DNA of 64,000 nt. Source: Monocercomonoides exilis. Its lineage: Eukaryota > Preaxostyla > Oxymonadida > Polymastigidae. Location of the stretch: the NCBI GenBank assembly GCA_001643675.2, contig LSRY02000010.1:762501-826500 (forward strand), given 5' to 3'. Made by a program: the position numbers and the translations under genes. Of the stretch, positions 38,701 through 51,608 are shown in pieces (the stretch's first letter is position 1; each line of letters begins with the position of its first letter). The notes under the pieces were generated by a model. That model ran no database searches, was not told the origin of the DNA, and was given only the letters and a program-made list of their open reading frames with translations.

Positions 38701-41700
38701 GCTCTGAATGGCATTGAATATTCAAAGGAGCATTTGAAGTTTCATCGGACAAAGCGGCTGATTTGTCAGATGAATTTTCGTGTTTCTTATCAACAGTTGT
38801 TTCTTGACAAGGTTGTTCTTGCGGAGACGCTTCAAATGAATCTGAAGGCGCGTCAAGTTGATTTTCAGTAATTAGCGGCATTGGCCTGACTTCATCTTCT
38901 TCTTTATTCTTTTCCACGTTTAATGAATCTCTGTTTTTATTACTTTCTGCTGCATTTTCTAATATCTTTTCTTCCTCCTCGATTATTCTGTCTTCCTCTT
39001 CCTCCTCTTTTATTCTCTTCATTCTTCTCCTTTTTTTCCCTTTTGCTGCGCAGACACTCAGAAAACATTCCGCAAAGTGCGACGCTAAATACATCGCTGT
39101 ATCGCTTCCTCTATGGCCATCAAACACTCCATAAATGCCACATCCCTTCAGCTTCTTGTCAAAATATGGAATTGGAGGAATTATTCCCTTTGATTCAGTG
39201 GATAAAGGTTGTGAATTAGGTGAAGGTCTATTTGCAGACGAAGAATTCGGAACTTCTGAAAGAGAGGCAGTCTCATTTGAAGCAGGCTTCTGTGTATAAA
39301 GAGACTCTGTTTCATCGACGAGCTCGAATTCATCCGTGTCGAGTGTTTCTTCATAGGATTGACCAGAGTTTGCCTGGTCTTTCTTTCCTTCCTCTCTTTT
39401 CCTTCTCCATTCTTTTCTCTTTCTTTCCATCCTTTCCTTCTTCCTTCTCTCCTTCTCTCTCATCCTCCTTGCCCATATCTCAGCCTCTCTGTCCTCCAGT
39501 GCCTTCATACCTTTCTCAGTAAACCTCAGCTCCTGCGGATATTTCAATATGCGAGCCAAAATTCCCACTTCTCCATCGCACACAAGCTTCTCAATGTCCC
39601 ATCCATCAACAGGCAGCAGCAGCACACTGTCTTCCATAGTGCTTCTCTGCCCGCACGTCTCAGCGCAGCCGACCCAGTGGTGGAGAAGAGAAGGAAGGGT
39701 GGGGCGGGGCGAGCACGGTGGTTCTTGAAGAACAGAAGAAGAAGAAGAAGAAGAAGAAGAAGCTGACGAAGAAGAACGTGCAACTGCAGATGAATGTGGA
39801 GAAGAGGTCGAAATGGTCAGTCGAGCCTTTGCGGAAGAAGGTGGTGAAGGTTTTGCAGCTGGTTTTGAAGAAGCTTTTGGATGGGAAGCAACAACGCCCG
39901 TTGGTTGATCCTCTGCATCGTCTTCGTTTTCTTCGTGTGTCGTTTCAGGAGAACTGTGAGTTGGTGCATTTTTGGCTTCATTTTCGCTTTTTTTCTTTTC
40001 TTTACCATTTCCTTTCTCATATTTCTTTTCAGAAGAAATAGAATGAGAAAGCAGGCTTGATGAAGATGGAGAAGAGGACAATGAAGATGAAGAGGAAGAA
40101 GAAGAAGCAGTGGAAGAAGTGGACACCAAAGAAGAAGGCGAAAGAGACGAGTTCCGCTTCTGAGTTGCTGCTGGCTTCCTCTTCTGCCTTTTGATTTCTG
40201 CAGCATTTTGCGAGAGGGTTGAGTGTGGATGTGCAATTGAGATTGGTTTGAGGGTATGGCTGCTGTGCTTCTTGTGTATCTGTGCAAGTGGCTGGCGGGG
40301 ATGAGGAGATTGTTTGATCACAGTTGTATTTTGAGAGGCTGAAGAAGAAGAAGATGATGATGATGATGCGGTTGGTACAGCTGTTGAGGAAGAAGATAAG
40401 GCAGTTGTTGATGAGCTGGGTTTTGAATGAGATGACTTTGAGGAATGAGAATGCGAATGAGGCTTTGAAGAAGAAGAAGCAAACGTGTTTGGAGATGGTA
40501 AAGAAGGCTGCGAAACTTCAGCTTCACTACTATTAGCAGAAGAAATTAAAGAAGAAGCCGAAGCAGAAGAAGAAGTATCTTCTTTGTTTGTTTGCTGTGT
40601 TTGTAAGTTTTCTTTGTATTTCACAAGATATTCATCAAACAGCATGCTTTTCTGCAAAGGAGTAGAAGAAGAAGCAAAATGAGCTCTCAAATTAAACATC
40701 GAAAAACGCCTTCGCATTTTCACTTCGCTTTTGCTCCGAATGTTTTTGTTCTTTTTAAACGCAATTTTCTTCTTGTTCTTCTTTTTCTTTTTCTTTTGTT
40801 GTTCTTTTGAAGAAGACAAGTTTTCTGAATTGTCATCTTCTCCTTCTTCTGCAGCTAAAAATGTGCCTTTATTGGGAAACACATCTGCAAAGCTTCCAAA
40901 TTGAACAGCCTGCCTGTCAAAATACAGATCATCTCGAATCGACAGCTCCTTCATCATCCAAACAACAAGAGGCGATTCAGCATTCTCCTTCATCCACACC
41001 TTCCTCTGCTTCGCTCCGCTTTTGAAATTCGATTCGCTTCTCTCAGTCTTCTTCTTCTTCAGATACGAGACAAATGCCTCCCGCTTCTTCTCAGCCTGCT
41101 CCAGTGCCTTCTTCTGCTCGTCTTCGAGCTTTTCCCGCTCTTTCTCTGAGTTCTCCTTCTCTTCCTCCAGCAGCTCCTCTCTCTCCTTCTCTGCCTCTTC
41201 CTTCTGCATCTTCTCCATCTTCTGCTGCATCGCTTTCTCCTCCTCAATTCGGTCGATTCGACTTGGAATGGCTGACAATTTTGGCTCAGGAAAGCAGTGT
41301 GGGCAAAGGAACGGACGCTGTGAGGCAGAAGAAAGCGAAGAGGGAAGAGAGGAAGAAGGAACAGGATGCCACATTTGATGTGTGGGAGATGGGGTGCAGG
41401 TGGAAGAAGGAGATAAAGAGCACATTGAAAGAGAAGGTGAAAGTGATGTTGGTGAAGAAGGCAAAGCATTGACAATCTGATTGTTATCAGATGAAATTGG
41501 CGTGGATGGTGAAGAAGGAGATGATGAAGATAAGGAAGAAGAAGAGTAGGATGCTGCTAGAGTTTGCTGGGGTGTTGACTGAAGAGTCTGATTCGGTCCA
41601 ACTGATGTTGTGTTAATAGCATTTTGCTGGTAAAAAGGCAAGTTTTTCATTCTTTCTGCTTCTCTTTCTCTTTCTTCTCTCAGCTTCCTTTCTTTTATTC

Positions 41701-44700
41701 GCCTCAATCTTTCGTCTATTTCCTTCTTTGCCTTCATCAAATACTCCTTTCTCTCCTTCTTCCTTTCGTACTCCTCCTCTTCCACTCCTCTCACCACATC
41801 CACATCTTTCACTTCCTCCTCAAACCACTTGTCATCTGCCGGTGCAATATCACCAGCTGACATCAGAGTCAGGATCCTTTCAGGTGTCAATGATGAATAT
41901 AGAGAAAGAGAATCTGTGTTCTTCTTCTCCTCTTTCCTCCGCTTCATCCCTTCCAGCGTCGCAAGAAGGCTGCTTCGTGGAGCCTTTGTGGGTTTGCTGG
42001 CACTTTGTGGAGAAATCAATGATGAAATTTGAGGGGAGGATGAAGAAGATGCTTGTGATTGAGAAATGGATGGAGTTAATGATTTGTTTGCAGTTGTGTT
42101 CTTTGACCCGAAGTAATAATCTTCGTCTTCTTGGAACAGAACCATGTCATCTTTGCTGCATTTCTTCCTTTTCGCTGTCATTTTGGATTCATCCTTTTGA
42201 TCGCGGAAAAACGTCTTACTGCTCCGAGAAGAGGAAGAAGATGTTGAAGATGAAGAAGAAGAAGATGATGATGATGAAGCAACTGAAGATGTATCACGAG
42301 CACGTCTGCTTTTCTTCGAAGCAGACTTCGACGCTTCAGACTCACTCCCGTTCAGTACACTCAGTTCGCTTTTCCTTCTCTCTTCTTCCTCTTCGTCTTC
42401 AACACAAAATGACCCATCTCCTCTTCTGCTCCTCCTCATTGCATTAGCCCCTGCTTCTTCTGCCTCCCTCATTTGTTGAATGGAACTCAAAAACTCTTCG
42501 TCTGCCACAACTTTCCCAGACAGCAGCCATTCTTCGCAGGAAGGAATAACAAGAGATGTTCTGCCTCCATCAAATGACTCCAAATGGATAACTCGATCTA
42601 CTTTGCTTTTGGAAGTGCTGTCTTTCTCTGTCTTCAAAGAATCCTCATGTTCAATTCCTTTATCTTTCTCTTTTTCTCTTTCTCTCTCTCTTTCATTCAT
42701 TTGCTCCTTCTCGTACGCATTCCTCATTTTCTTCCTGTTGATCTCTCTTTCTTTTCTTCCCAGCAGCTGCCTGATGAACTCTGCCTCAAACAGAGGAGCA
42801 CCCGCATAGCAGTAGAAGGGCGGATGAAAAAGTGGAGCGACCGAAGAAGAAGAACACCTCAGAGTGAATGGGAGCGTGTGGGCAATTGAAAGAAGGCGCA
42901 GGTTTTGATGAGTGCGGGAGTGGAGAAAGAGGCTGCTGAGACGAGGGCGGAGGCGGTAGATGGAAAGAGGAGAGGAAGAAGAGAGAGGATAAGGAAGCGA
43001 TGCAATGATTGAACTGATGCTTGGCTCGCTGTCATCAAAGGAAGTATTCACAGAGGCAGCTGAAGAAGAAGGAGGTGGAGGAGGAGAGAGAGATGCTGCT
43101 GAAGAGCTTGTAGAAACAGAAGAAGAGGAACTTGTTGATGATGAAGAGAAAGAAGACGAATTTGAAGCCATTCCAAATGTTGTTGTTTGAGCATTTGCTG
43201 CTCGATAAATCTGTTTGTTTTTGTGGAAATACGGATGAATGGCGATTGTGGGGACGATCATTCCCCCTCTCTCTTTCCTCTCCCGCTCTTCTTCTGCCCT
43301 TTCTTCTTCAAAGTCATCCAAGTCCAAAATGTCGTATCGAGTGCCTGAAACATCATAGCTCAGTTCGTTGAGCCTTCCTTCTCCCCCAAAAGACGATGCA
43401 GAAACTGGAGAATGGCGCACCAGCGAAGAACGAGGCGATGAGTTTTCAGTCAATTCCTTGTCCTCCTTTGCATGTTTTGTCTTTGATGTTTTGTCTTTGT
43501 TCTCTGTCAGCTTCTTCAGCCTCTCTCTTTCTGAGATCAGATCCTCCAGCGACTCAAAGTAGATGTCCATTTCTCTGCCCCACTTCACTCCACCCACATA
43601 ATTGAATGAAACATCAATGTACGGAGTGAATAAGGCATTTTGCGAAGAAATCTGTGATTGTGCTGTTGAAGAAGGAGAATGAGAAAACGATGAAAATGAT
43701 GATGTTTGTGCTTTTCCTTTTGTGCATCCACTCCCATCTTCATCGTCTGCTCCTGTACTGTCTGGAAGATACTGTCTTCTAAAGTTCCTCAGCGCCACTA
43801 CTTTCGCCTTCTCCCTCTCTGCCTTGATTCTTGCCTCTTCTGCCTCTCTCCTCTTATTCTCCTCGTCTCTTCGGAGAATCTCTGCTGCTTCGGCCGCAGC
43901 TCTTTCTTCGACTGAATGTGCACCCCGATTCAGCTGGCTACTGTTGCGCGAGGATAAAAGTGAGGAAGACGTGGAAGATGTGAAGAAGTCCTTCAGAGTT
44001 GAGAAAAAACCGCTTTTCTTTTTGGGCTGTGTCGAGGGAAGAGGAGTTGAGTGGGGCAAGTGCGACTGAGAAGAAAAAGAAGAGGGGGAAGAGGAAGAAA
44101 GAGAAGGAGAAGGATGTGATATAGAAGGGGTGTATGCTGATGTGATTGTGGTTGCATAAGTGTTTGTGAATGGATTGGATGAAGATTGCGCTGATGTGGC
44201 AGAAGCAGGCGAAGTGGAGAAAGAGAAGGAGAAAGAAGACAAAGAAGGAGATGAGGATGAAGAAGAAGATGATGATGATGAATGATGTTGTGTGGCGACT
44301 GATGAAATGGTGTTTTGTGTGAGTGAAGATCCAGTTGCCTGCTGATTTGCTATTTCTAAATTTGAATTGAGCTTTTCTGTTTCGTTTGCGGAAGTTGAAA
44401 CCCTTTTTCGCAGAGTCGTCTTTTTCAGTTCACCATCAATGAGCGATTCCAATTCAGAAGACAAATAATCAGAGTAAGGCAGATGCAGATGCTGAGACAG
44501 ACGAAGCGACTGAGTCTGTTTTGACTGTGAAGAAGGCTGAATTTGTGACTTGTTGCGAGGAGAAGATGAGATGGCATTCAAATTGGCATTGCCATTTTCT
44601 GCTCCTTCTTCTGTTTCATTGGAATTATCACTTGAGTTCTGGTTGTTTGCTTCTTCGCTTTTCATTTCTGGTGCCATTTGTGCCTGTGGCTGCAAAGAAG

Positions 44701-47628
44701 GATGGTGGAACATGATGCGATGCGGAAGAGTGTGCAGCAAGTTGTGTGAGAAATCAAAGGAAACAAAAGAAGAAGGCGGTTGAGTAGCATCTCTTGACAA
44801 GTTATGCCCCTTCGCCTGCTCTGATGTTTGATAAGAAGCAGAAGAAGTAGCCTTCTGAGGCACATGTAGAGGCTTGTGGTTGGACTCTGGAGAAATCGGA
44901 GGAAAAAACGAGAGAGGAATGAAGGCGATGGAGTTGTAGCTGACATCGAGGCGGCTGAGGAGCGGGCAGCATTTCAGCAGATCTGCTGGAAGAGTGGTGA
45001 GTCTGTTGTGTGCAAGTGTCAGTGTCTGCAGCTTGGCTGACTTCAGAAGAAGCGACGGGAACTCGGCGAGACGGTTGGAGGAGAGCTGGCAGATCACCAG
45101 GCTCAGCACCATCGGCTGGGTACAGCCGGCTGGAAGAAGAGGCTTGGAGTCTTCATCTTCATTGGAATCAATGTTATCTTCGTTGAAGGCATCATCATCA
45201 CTTCGGGGATTATTATTATTGTTGTTGTTGTTGTTATGATCATCATCTTCATCATCTTCTCCTACTTCTCTTTTGTCCGAAGATGAAGCAGAAGCGTGCT
45301 TCATAGCTGAGTTTCTCCCTTTCATTGCATTTCCAACAGAAAAACGTGAGGCATCTTCTGTAAAGTGACTATCTTCATCATCAACTTCGCAATGATCACA
45401 GCCTTCTCCTTCGTCTTCAATCTCTCCTTCTTCTTTTTCTCCCCATCTTTTGTCCATTTGCCTGCCAAACTCGTCAAATGCATCGTCATTCGTGTAGAAT
45501 TCATTGCTTGCTTTGCCTCTCCTTTCTTCTTTGTCATGTTCATTTCCTTCAAAATGCATCTTTTGATGATTTGCCTTCTTTTTGTGTATGTCTGTTGTAT
45601 TATGATCTTTGTTTGTTGTCTCAGTCAGATACTTCTCCTGAAACGACTCAAAATGATGCACTTTCGAAGCAGTAGAATTCTCATTTGAACCTTCCGTTTT
45701 CGTTGCTTCTTTCTCTTTCTCTTTCTCTTTCTCTTTCTCTTTCTCCTTTTCGCTCCCTTTAACCATCATTCCTTTTCCGTTCTTCGAAGCATGTGCTGAT
45801 TCCACTGAACTCCTCGCAGGCCTTCGATAGCAATATCCCTCCAGTTCCTCTAACGTCGGAAAGTGCTCAATTCTGTTTCCCGAAAGCACCAAAACACGCA
45901 GCTCCGGCATCGAACACAGCCAGCAGGGCACTTTATCGATCATGTTGAATGCCAACTCCAGGCGCTGCAGGTCTGGCAGATCGGCGATGCAGCGGGGGAT
46001 GGAGCGCAGCTGGTTGAACGAAAGATCCAAGACACGAAGGGACTTCAGCTTCCCCAGGCAGGATGGGATCTTCCGGATCTGGTTGCCTGCCAAGAGCAAG
46101 ACGCTCAAGTGAGGCAGAGACGCGATGGGCTTTGGGAAGTGGCGGAGCTGGTTGAAGCAGAGAGAAAGCGAGAAGAGCTTGGAGTTTGCGGGGAAGGCTG
46201 CCTTGTGGATGCGGTTGATGCGGTTGTGGTCGAGCGCAGCGAGTGTGACGTCGGCAGAGAGAGAAGGGAAAGAGGAGATGAGGTTGTAGGAAAGGATAAC
46301 ACGGCTGTTGCTGGAGAAGTTCATCAGCGGCGGGCAGTGCGTGATGTAGTTGCGGGGCGCGGATAGAATGTTCAGCCGCTGGGATATTCAGATGCATGTG
46401 AAGCATTTAAATAGGAAAATAAAAATTAATAATAAGAAGTTTCGAAGAAAATATCAGTTGAAGAGAAAAATAAAGATTTTCAAAAAAAAGATTCTAAAGT
46501 GAAATTTTTGTTAAAATACAAAGGAAAATATTAAAAAGAAATTCTTCAAAAATAACTTTCACTGATATTCTTATTCTTTTTTTTCTTTATATTAAATGAA
46601 AGATATGCTATTTTGCTTTGCTGTGTTTTTGTCAAACCTTCAATTTTCCAACAGCAGCTGGGAGCGAATGGAGCTTGTTTTCAGCAATCAATAGAGACGA
46701 TAGTAAAGGAAGAAGACTATCCAAATCGTTTGGCAATGATCTAAGATTATTGTTGGCGAGATTAAGTGTCACAACAGACTTTAACAATCGATAAGTCTTT
46801 GTTGTATCAAATACAAAAAGAAAAAAAAGAAAGAAAAATTACATGTAAACTTCAGATGCAAAAAAGAAATAAAAAGACCTTGTGAGGTATATATTCAATA
46901 CAATTCGATTTCAAATCTAGGAATTCGAGTTGTGGAAGTCTTGTTTGTGGTGAAAGGTTAAATTCCATTAAATCATTGAAGGAAATATTTAGTTGTGAGA
47001 GTCGAAGCATAATCAAAGGAAATTCAATGTGATGGATATAATTTGTTTCTAAATCGAGTTTTTTAAGTATTTTATGAGTTATTGGTGGAAGGCCAATGAG
47101 TCTGTCAATTAAATTTTTGGAAAGTTTTTTTTGAAAAAATTATGTAAACAGAAAATTTTTCACACTGATTACGTTGAAGCCCACAAAATCCAAGATTTGG
47201 ATATAAAACTCCGAGATCATGAGGTATCATTCCAAGTCTGTTGTGCATCGCTTGAAGCTCAACAAGCTCTTTCAAAAAAACATGAGGCCATTCCTCAATT
47301 TGATTACCAATAATGTCCTAGAACAGAAAAAGATTAACTAATTTTTCAAAAAAATATATAAAGGAATGCATGCCAAGCGTCCTAATTTTTCATGGTGATC
47401 AAGAGCAGCTGGAAATGATCGAAGTTTGTTAAAAGCAAGTGCAAGTACATCAAGATTAGGAAGAGCTTCGTTAATATATGGGATGTCTGTAAGACTATTC
47501 GAAGATAAGTTAACTGATCTTATCACTGGGCGTACATTCGAAAGAAACCATGGTGGAATCGATCGTATTTGCTCATTCATTGCTTTTACATTTACTGAAG
47601 AAAGAAGGCTGGATTGTCTATGGCCCAT
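35792..47628 (-). CDS. Giant leucine-rich-repeat PP2C-type protein phosphatase (PHLPP-like layout)
   Basis: Five minus-strand exons (47628-47374, 47317-47166, 47101-46879, 46796-46638, 46378-35792) join exactly in phase for 3,791 residues. The N-terminus MGHRQS fits the N-myristoylation pattern MGxxxS. Residues about 30-460 are leucine-rich repeats (for example LRVLDLSFNQLRSIP), and a second LRR cluster lies near 680-760. A long low-complexity region follows, rich in Ser and in Lys/Glu coiled-coil-like blocks. The PP2C domain is spread over about residues 2490-3791 by large inserts: GQRSTMEDSV, YGVFDGHRGSD, GACAALAV, LNIGDSRVVL, VPRAMGD, IGCDGLFDV and the terminal DSSDNISIIVVFL. The acidic metal-binding residues expected of an active Mg/Mn-dependent Ser/Thr phosphatase are all present. 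LRR plus PP2C is the layout of PHLPP and part of fungal adenylate cyclase, but no PH or cyclase domain is visible. A likely membrane-tethered phosphatase. Confidence 0.93.
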
Positions 47629-47781
47629 TCAGAATACTTTTATCTCGATGTATTTTTTCTTGAATTTGGTGAAGCTACTTTCTCTTTGGAAAAACAGCAA
47701 AATTGAAATTTTAAAAAAAAAAAGAACGGAAACGATCATTCAAAAAAATCAGAAAAATAAACTATTTCAAAGAAAATATGA
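47629..47781. promoter_or_regulatory. 153-bp divergent intergenic region (LRR-PP2C / deneddylase)
   Basis: Only 153 bp separate the two outward-facing ATG codons. It contains an A-rich stretch near 47712-47723. Both promoters and 5' UTRs must fit here, so a shared bidirectional promoter is likely by position; no motif is identified. Confidence 0.45.
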
Positions 47782-48650
47782 ATGGATCAAGTTGTAATTT
47801 CTTATAAATATACAACTTTATATCGAGAGCATGTTGATACTTTGCTTCCTGGGATGTGGTTATCAGATTTAATAATTGAATTCTTTTTTGCATATTTGTT
47901 CGACAAATTACCTGAACGTATTCAAAATAAAATTTCCTTGTTATATCCAAGCGTAACATATTTCGTAGCCACGTTTGATACGTTAGAAGCATCAATTTCG
48001 CTTGCAAATGAACATTTATCTGAAAAAGATGTTGTTTTTATTCCTGTAACGAACAATCCTGATCCCACAAGAGTTGGAGGAACTCATTGGTCATTACTTG
48101 TGTTTTGCAGAAAAGCATCTTTCTTTGGAAAGTTTTTTTGTCAAAAACTTGAATCAACAACTTCATCAAATAATGATTATCCGGTATTTGTTCATTTTGA
48201 CAGCAGTTCTGGATTAAATTTATCAGCAGCAAAGCTTTTCATTAAAAAAATCTCTCCAATCGTAGCTCCTTCTTGTCCAGAGCCTTCAATTTTTTCTCCT
48301 ATTGTTCCTCAGCAAGTTAATGGTTCTGATTGTGGTGTTTACGTACTCGCATTTGCAGGTTTGCTTTTTTGGGTAATTTACATTTATTATTTTTGTTATA
48401 TATATAATTATTATATATCAATGTTCTCTTTTTATTATTTCTATGAAACATATTAATTTCAAAATTATTTTTCAAAGAATATCTTTGTGATGAACTTGTT
48501 GCTGGGAACGACATCAAAATAGATGAAATGGCACAAATTATAACTCCAAAATACATTAAAGAGTTGAGAAGAAAAACATATGAAATCATTCAACGATTGT
48601 CAAAAGAAAGAAATGATGAATCAAAAAAAGAAGACGAAAAAAACGATTAA
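47782..48650 (+). CDS. SENP8: NEDD8-specific protease, NEDP1/SENP8-like (C48 family)
   Basis: Two exons (47782-48358 and 48478-48650, phase 1 intron starting GTTTGC) give 249 residues ending in TAA. The fold order matches SENP8: an N-terminal WLSDLIIEFFFAYL helix segment, VVFIPVTNN strand, GGTHWSLLVF with the catalytic His (about residue 102), VHFDSSSG with the catalytic Asp, and PQQVNGSDCGVYV with the oxyanion Gln and nucleophile Cys. The second exon supplies the last helix with the ITPKYIKELRRK segment typical of the family end. Length is close to the human enzyme (about 212) with a short acidic/Lys tail. It should process NEDD8 and remove it from cullins; a SUMO protease is the alternative, but the compact single-domain form favours NEDP1. 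Confidence 0.93.
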
Positions 48651-48762
48651 TTTTTATTTTTTGAAAACAAATCAAAATTTTCTATTATTATATGACTTTT
48701 TGACAAATCAGAGACTTAAATAAATTATTTCTTTTCATTGAAGATCAATTACCATAAACAAA

Positions 48763-49566
48763 ATGAGCGTAATGAAAGGAATGATGCCTGGGTCTTCTGC
48801 TCCGCGTTCTGTTTTCGACAGACCGCTGCAGCCAAAGAGCAAAGGCGAGGTGAGTGCAAGTGCATTTGGATATTTGTATTGCGCAATTTTTGATTACACA
48901 AAAGGGCGTTCTCAAAAGCAAACTGAAATTGCTTCAAGGTTTTTTTGTGTTAAATGCTTTATCAAATAAATTTGAATGATTTCTAGATTGGAAGCACTTG
49001 GGATTGATGTAGGTTCGAGAGTTCTCGAGCTCTTGATGTATCGAGAAAAAGATAGAAAGCGAGAGACGAGAGTTGCGTCAATGTTCCAATTCATAACGGG
49101 AACAGTTTGGCCTTATTTATTCAATAAAACGGCTCAGCTAGTTAAATATTCTGATGATACTAGACCATGTTTGTATATTATTTTTTAAAAACGAGAAATT
49201 TATTTCTATTATCTGTATAATATTTATACTTAGATGGGATACGTGATTCAGAACCACTAACAAGCATGTTTATGTCTTTGAATCCTGATTGGAAAAATTT
49301 TGACAGTGCAGTTTTTATCCGTGGAATTGTGAAAGGAATTTTTACTGCAGCTGAATTCGTTTGTTTTTGTATTTTTTAAAAGTATTCTAAAACTTTTAAC
49401 ATAATATATATTCTGTTTTTTGTCAACTATTTTTAATATTTACAATTTTATATAGCCGTGCAATGTAATATGTTATCCAAAAAATGATGGTTTAATTGAA
49501 TTTATTCCAACATTTGAACCTGTTGTTGTTGAAAGAGAACGAATCAAAGGGAAATCAAGTTCTTAA
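48763..49566 (+). CDS. TRAPPC5: TRAPP complex subunit TRAPPC5 (Trs31, Bet3 family)
   Basis: Four exons (48763-48938, 48987-49168, 49234-49358, 49456-49566) close in phase to 197 residues, near the usual 188. Family landmarks are the N-terminal SVFDRPL, FGYLYCAIFDY, RLEALGIDVGSRVLELL, the KRETRVASMFQFIT stretch, WPYLFNKTAQLVKYSDD, and the late FIRGIVKGIFTAAEFPCNV followed by a beta-hairpin. Trs31 is a core subunit of TRAPP, the Rab GEF/tether for ER-Golgi traffic. The start lies 112 bp after the stop of the deneddylase gene on the same strand. This is a clear one-to-one orthologue. Confidence 0.96.
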
Positions 49567-49756
49567 CAGATAGGAGTTTTGATTTTAACTGCCGCATTTC
49601 ACTTATTTTCGTGTCAAATGAATTTTTCTCTTTCATTTTCTAGCATTCAATTTTGTTAACAATCACTTCACAAAATTAAAAAAAAAACAAGTTAAAATCA
49701 AATAGGTGATGGTTTTTTTTAATATTCTTTTCTTTAATATATGAGCGTTTGTGTTT

Positions 49757-49778
49757 TGTGTGCGTGTGTGTGTGTGTG
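49757..49778. repeat. GT dinucleotide microsatellite
   Basis: A short imperfect (GT)n run in the convergent spacer between TRAPPC5 and the NASP-like gene. Confidence 0.8.
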
Positions 49779-49890
49779 ATAATTTTTAATCATTGAATTT
49801 TAAAATTTTTGAAATGTTAAAACTTAAAAACCATTGGAAAATGAAAATAAAGAATAAAAAAGAAACACTGAAAATGCTAAGCTAATAAAA

Positions 49891-51454
49891 TCATTCCGCT
49901 CCAATAACTCTAGTTGGTTTCTTTCTTGGTTGCAGAACCATCACTTCCTGTTGTTGATTTGGTTGAGATGCCTGCGTTTGACCTGCCTCGAGAATCTTTC
50001 CCATGTCAAGTGAAATAGTCCCAGAAGTTGTGTCGAATCCTTTTCTCTGCAATGTTCGTTTGAGTTCTTCCGCAATCATTTCGTGGTGTTTAAGTTCTGC
50101 GAGTCGCAGTTGGAGATCTTCAATCATCTCTTCCAACTTAACTTTTTCAGGCTTTTTACCCTTCAAATTGCTCGATGATGAAATCGATGAAGATGACGAA
50201 GAATCCTCGTTGGAAGCCGTTTCTGTTTTATTTTCTTTTTCTTGATCATTCAATTTTTGTAAGCACTCCCTCAAAATCCTAAGTGCCGAGCCAAAATGTT
50301 GCTGTTGGCACGAAACATCATCAGGCTGAGAAATGGCAATTGAAATATGGCTAAATTAAAAAACATAATTCAAAGTCAAAAAGAATTAGAATAACATGTT
50401 CAAAAGAATGGAAAAATAGAATCAATAATTTGAAGTAATATAAATAAAACGTCTAAAAACCAATTTGCAATTCGTTTGTCATTTGGAAGAAAGTGAGCTT
50501 GCATCAACGCCAAAGCGCGTTTGTAATCTTCGGCAGCATCATCATTTCTTCCTTTAATAACAAGATTAAACCAAAATTCAATGAAAGAGAATTAAAAATC
50601 CATAATAAATTGAATTTTTCGATTGCTTGTGTTAGATTTATCGGGAAAATTATCGAAATGCAAACCTGCTTCTAAGCCCGCATCTCCGAGGCGAAGATAA
50701 GTTTTTATTTGATCGAGATATGCATCTGGATTGGATCCGGATAACTCAACTTTATTAAAAAGAACTCGTGCTAATTCCAGAGACTCCCATGCAATCTGAA
50801 GGGTGTCCACATTCTCATCTTCTTTGTCTTTATTTTCCACTTGTTTCTCATTCTCTTTTTCTTCTTTCACACTTTCATCTCCTTTGATTCGAAGAGTTCC
50901 ATCTAAAATTTTTTCTTCTGCTGATTTCTCTTCGCTCGCTCTGACAGGTAATTAAATGAAATAAATAAAATAAATATATAAATACACACAATTGTCTTTT
51001 TTCCTTCGAAATTGTCAATTCTTGACTATCTGAATCATCAATTTGTTTTTCTTCAATGCCTCCAACTAAATCTTCATCGAGATCAATAACAGGGCCCTTT
51101 TGTGGAGATTTGCTTTGATCTTTGTATGTTAATGTTGATTTTGGAACATTTCCTTCCTCTCCCTTTTCAACTTCATTATTATTGGGATCACTTTCTAGTA
51201 TTTCTTCTGTTTCCATCAATCTTAGAAGGGAATCTCCGTAATTATAATAATACTGAGCGCAAGAAGCGTCCATTTCTCCTTTTTCTTCAATTCTAAACAT
51301 CTATAGCTGAAAAAACAAAAAAAATGTTTTAAAAAACGTACTGTTTTTGAAGAGCTTTTGAAAACAAATCAACTGCTTCATTTATTTGATCTCTATCATC
51401 ATTGCTTGTTTCTAGCTTTTGTTTTGCCTTTTGTAATAATTCTTCAGCGCTCAT
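49891..51454 (-). CDS. NASP: NASP/Hif1/Sim3-like histone chaperone (SHNi-TPR protein)
   Basis: Five minus-strand exons (51454-51342, 51292-50990, 50940-50666, 50551-50461, 50350-49891) join in phase to 413 residues. The first TPR contains EAVDLFSKALQKQ, then ASCAQYYYNYGDSLLRL as in NASP, where an acidic insertion (here about residues 70-170) interrupts the repeat. Next come LQIAWESLELARVLFNKV, a YLRLGDAGLEAG repeat, AAEDYKRALALMQ with PNDKRIA, and HISIAISQ, followed by a coiled-coil stretch. Conserved order and the acidic insertion identify the SHNi-TPR family, which binds histone H3-H4 (and H1) for nuclear transport and storage. The C-terminal tail PRKKPTRV may serve as a basic nuclear signal. 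A divergent gene starts 154 bp upstream. Confidence 0.8.
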
Positions 51455-51608
51455 CCAAAATTCAAAATATTCTGATCGTCCCTCTAAATTATTTAATGAT
51501 TAGTGTTTTGCTAACAATGTGTTGACGTGTTGAATGACTTTTTATCAAATCTGGAAAATAAATTTGGTTATTCCATAAACATATTTCTGAACGGAAATTT
51601 TTTAAATT
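51455..51608. promoter_or_regulatory. 154-bp divergent intergenic region (NASP-like / EF-hand-like)
   Basis: Two outward-facing start codons are separated by 154 bp, nearly the same distance as the 153-bp divergent region at 47629-47781. It is a probable bidirectional promoter by position; I identify no motif. Confidence 0.4.

Noticed and set aside
39000-45700. Numerous 60-240-codon plus-strand frames opposite the LRR-PP2C gene
   Set aside because: Antisense readings of Ser, Lys/Glu and LRR regions; no conserved motifs of their own.
47338-47628. Independent 96-residue LRR protein
   Set aside because: Exon phases and LRR register join it to the giant PP2C gene as its first exon.
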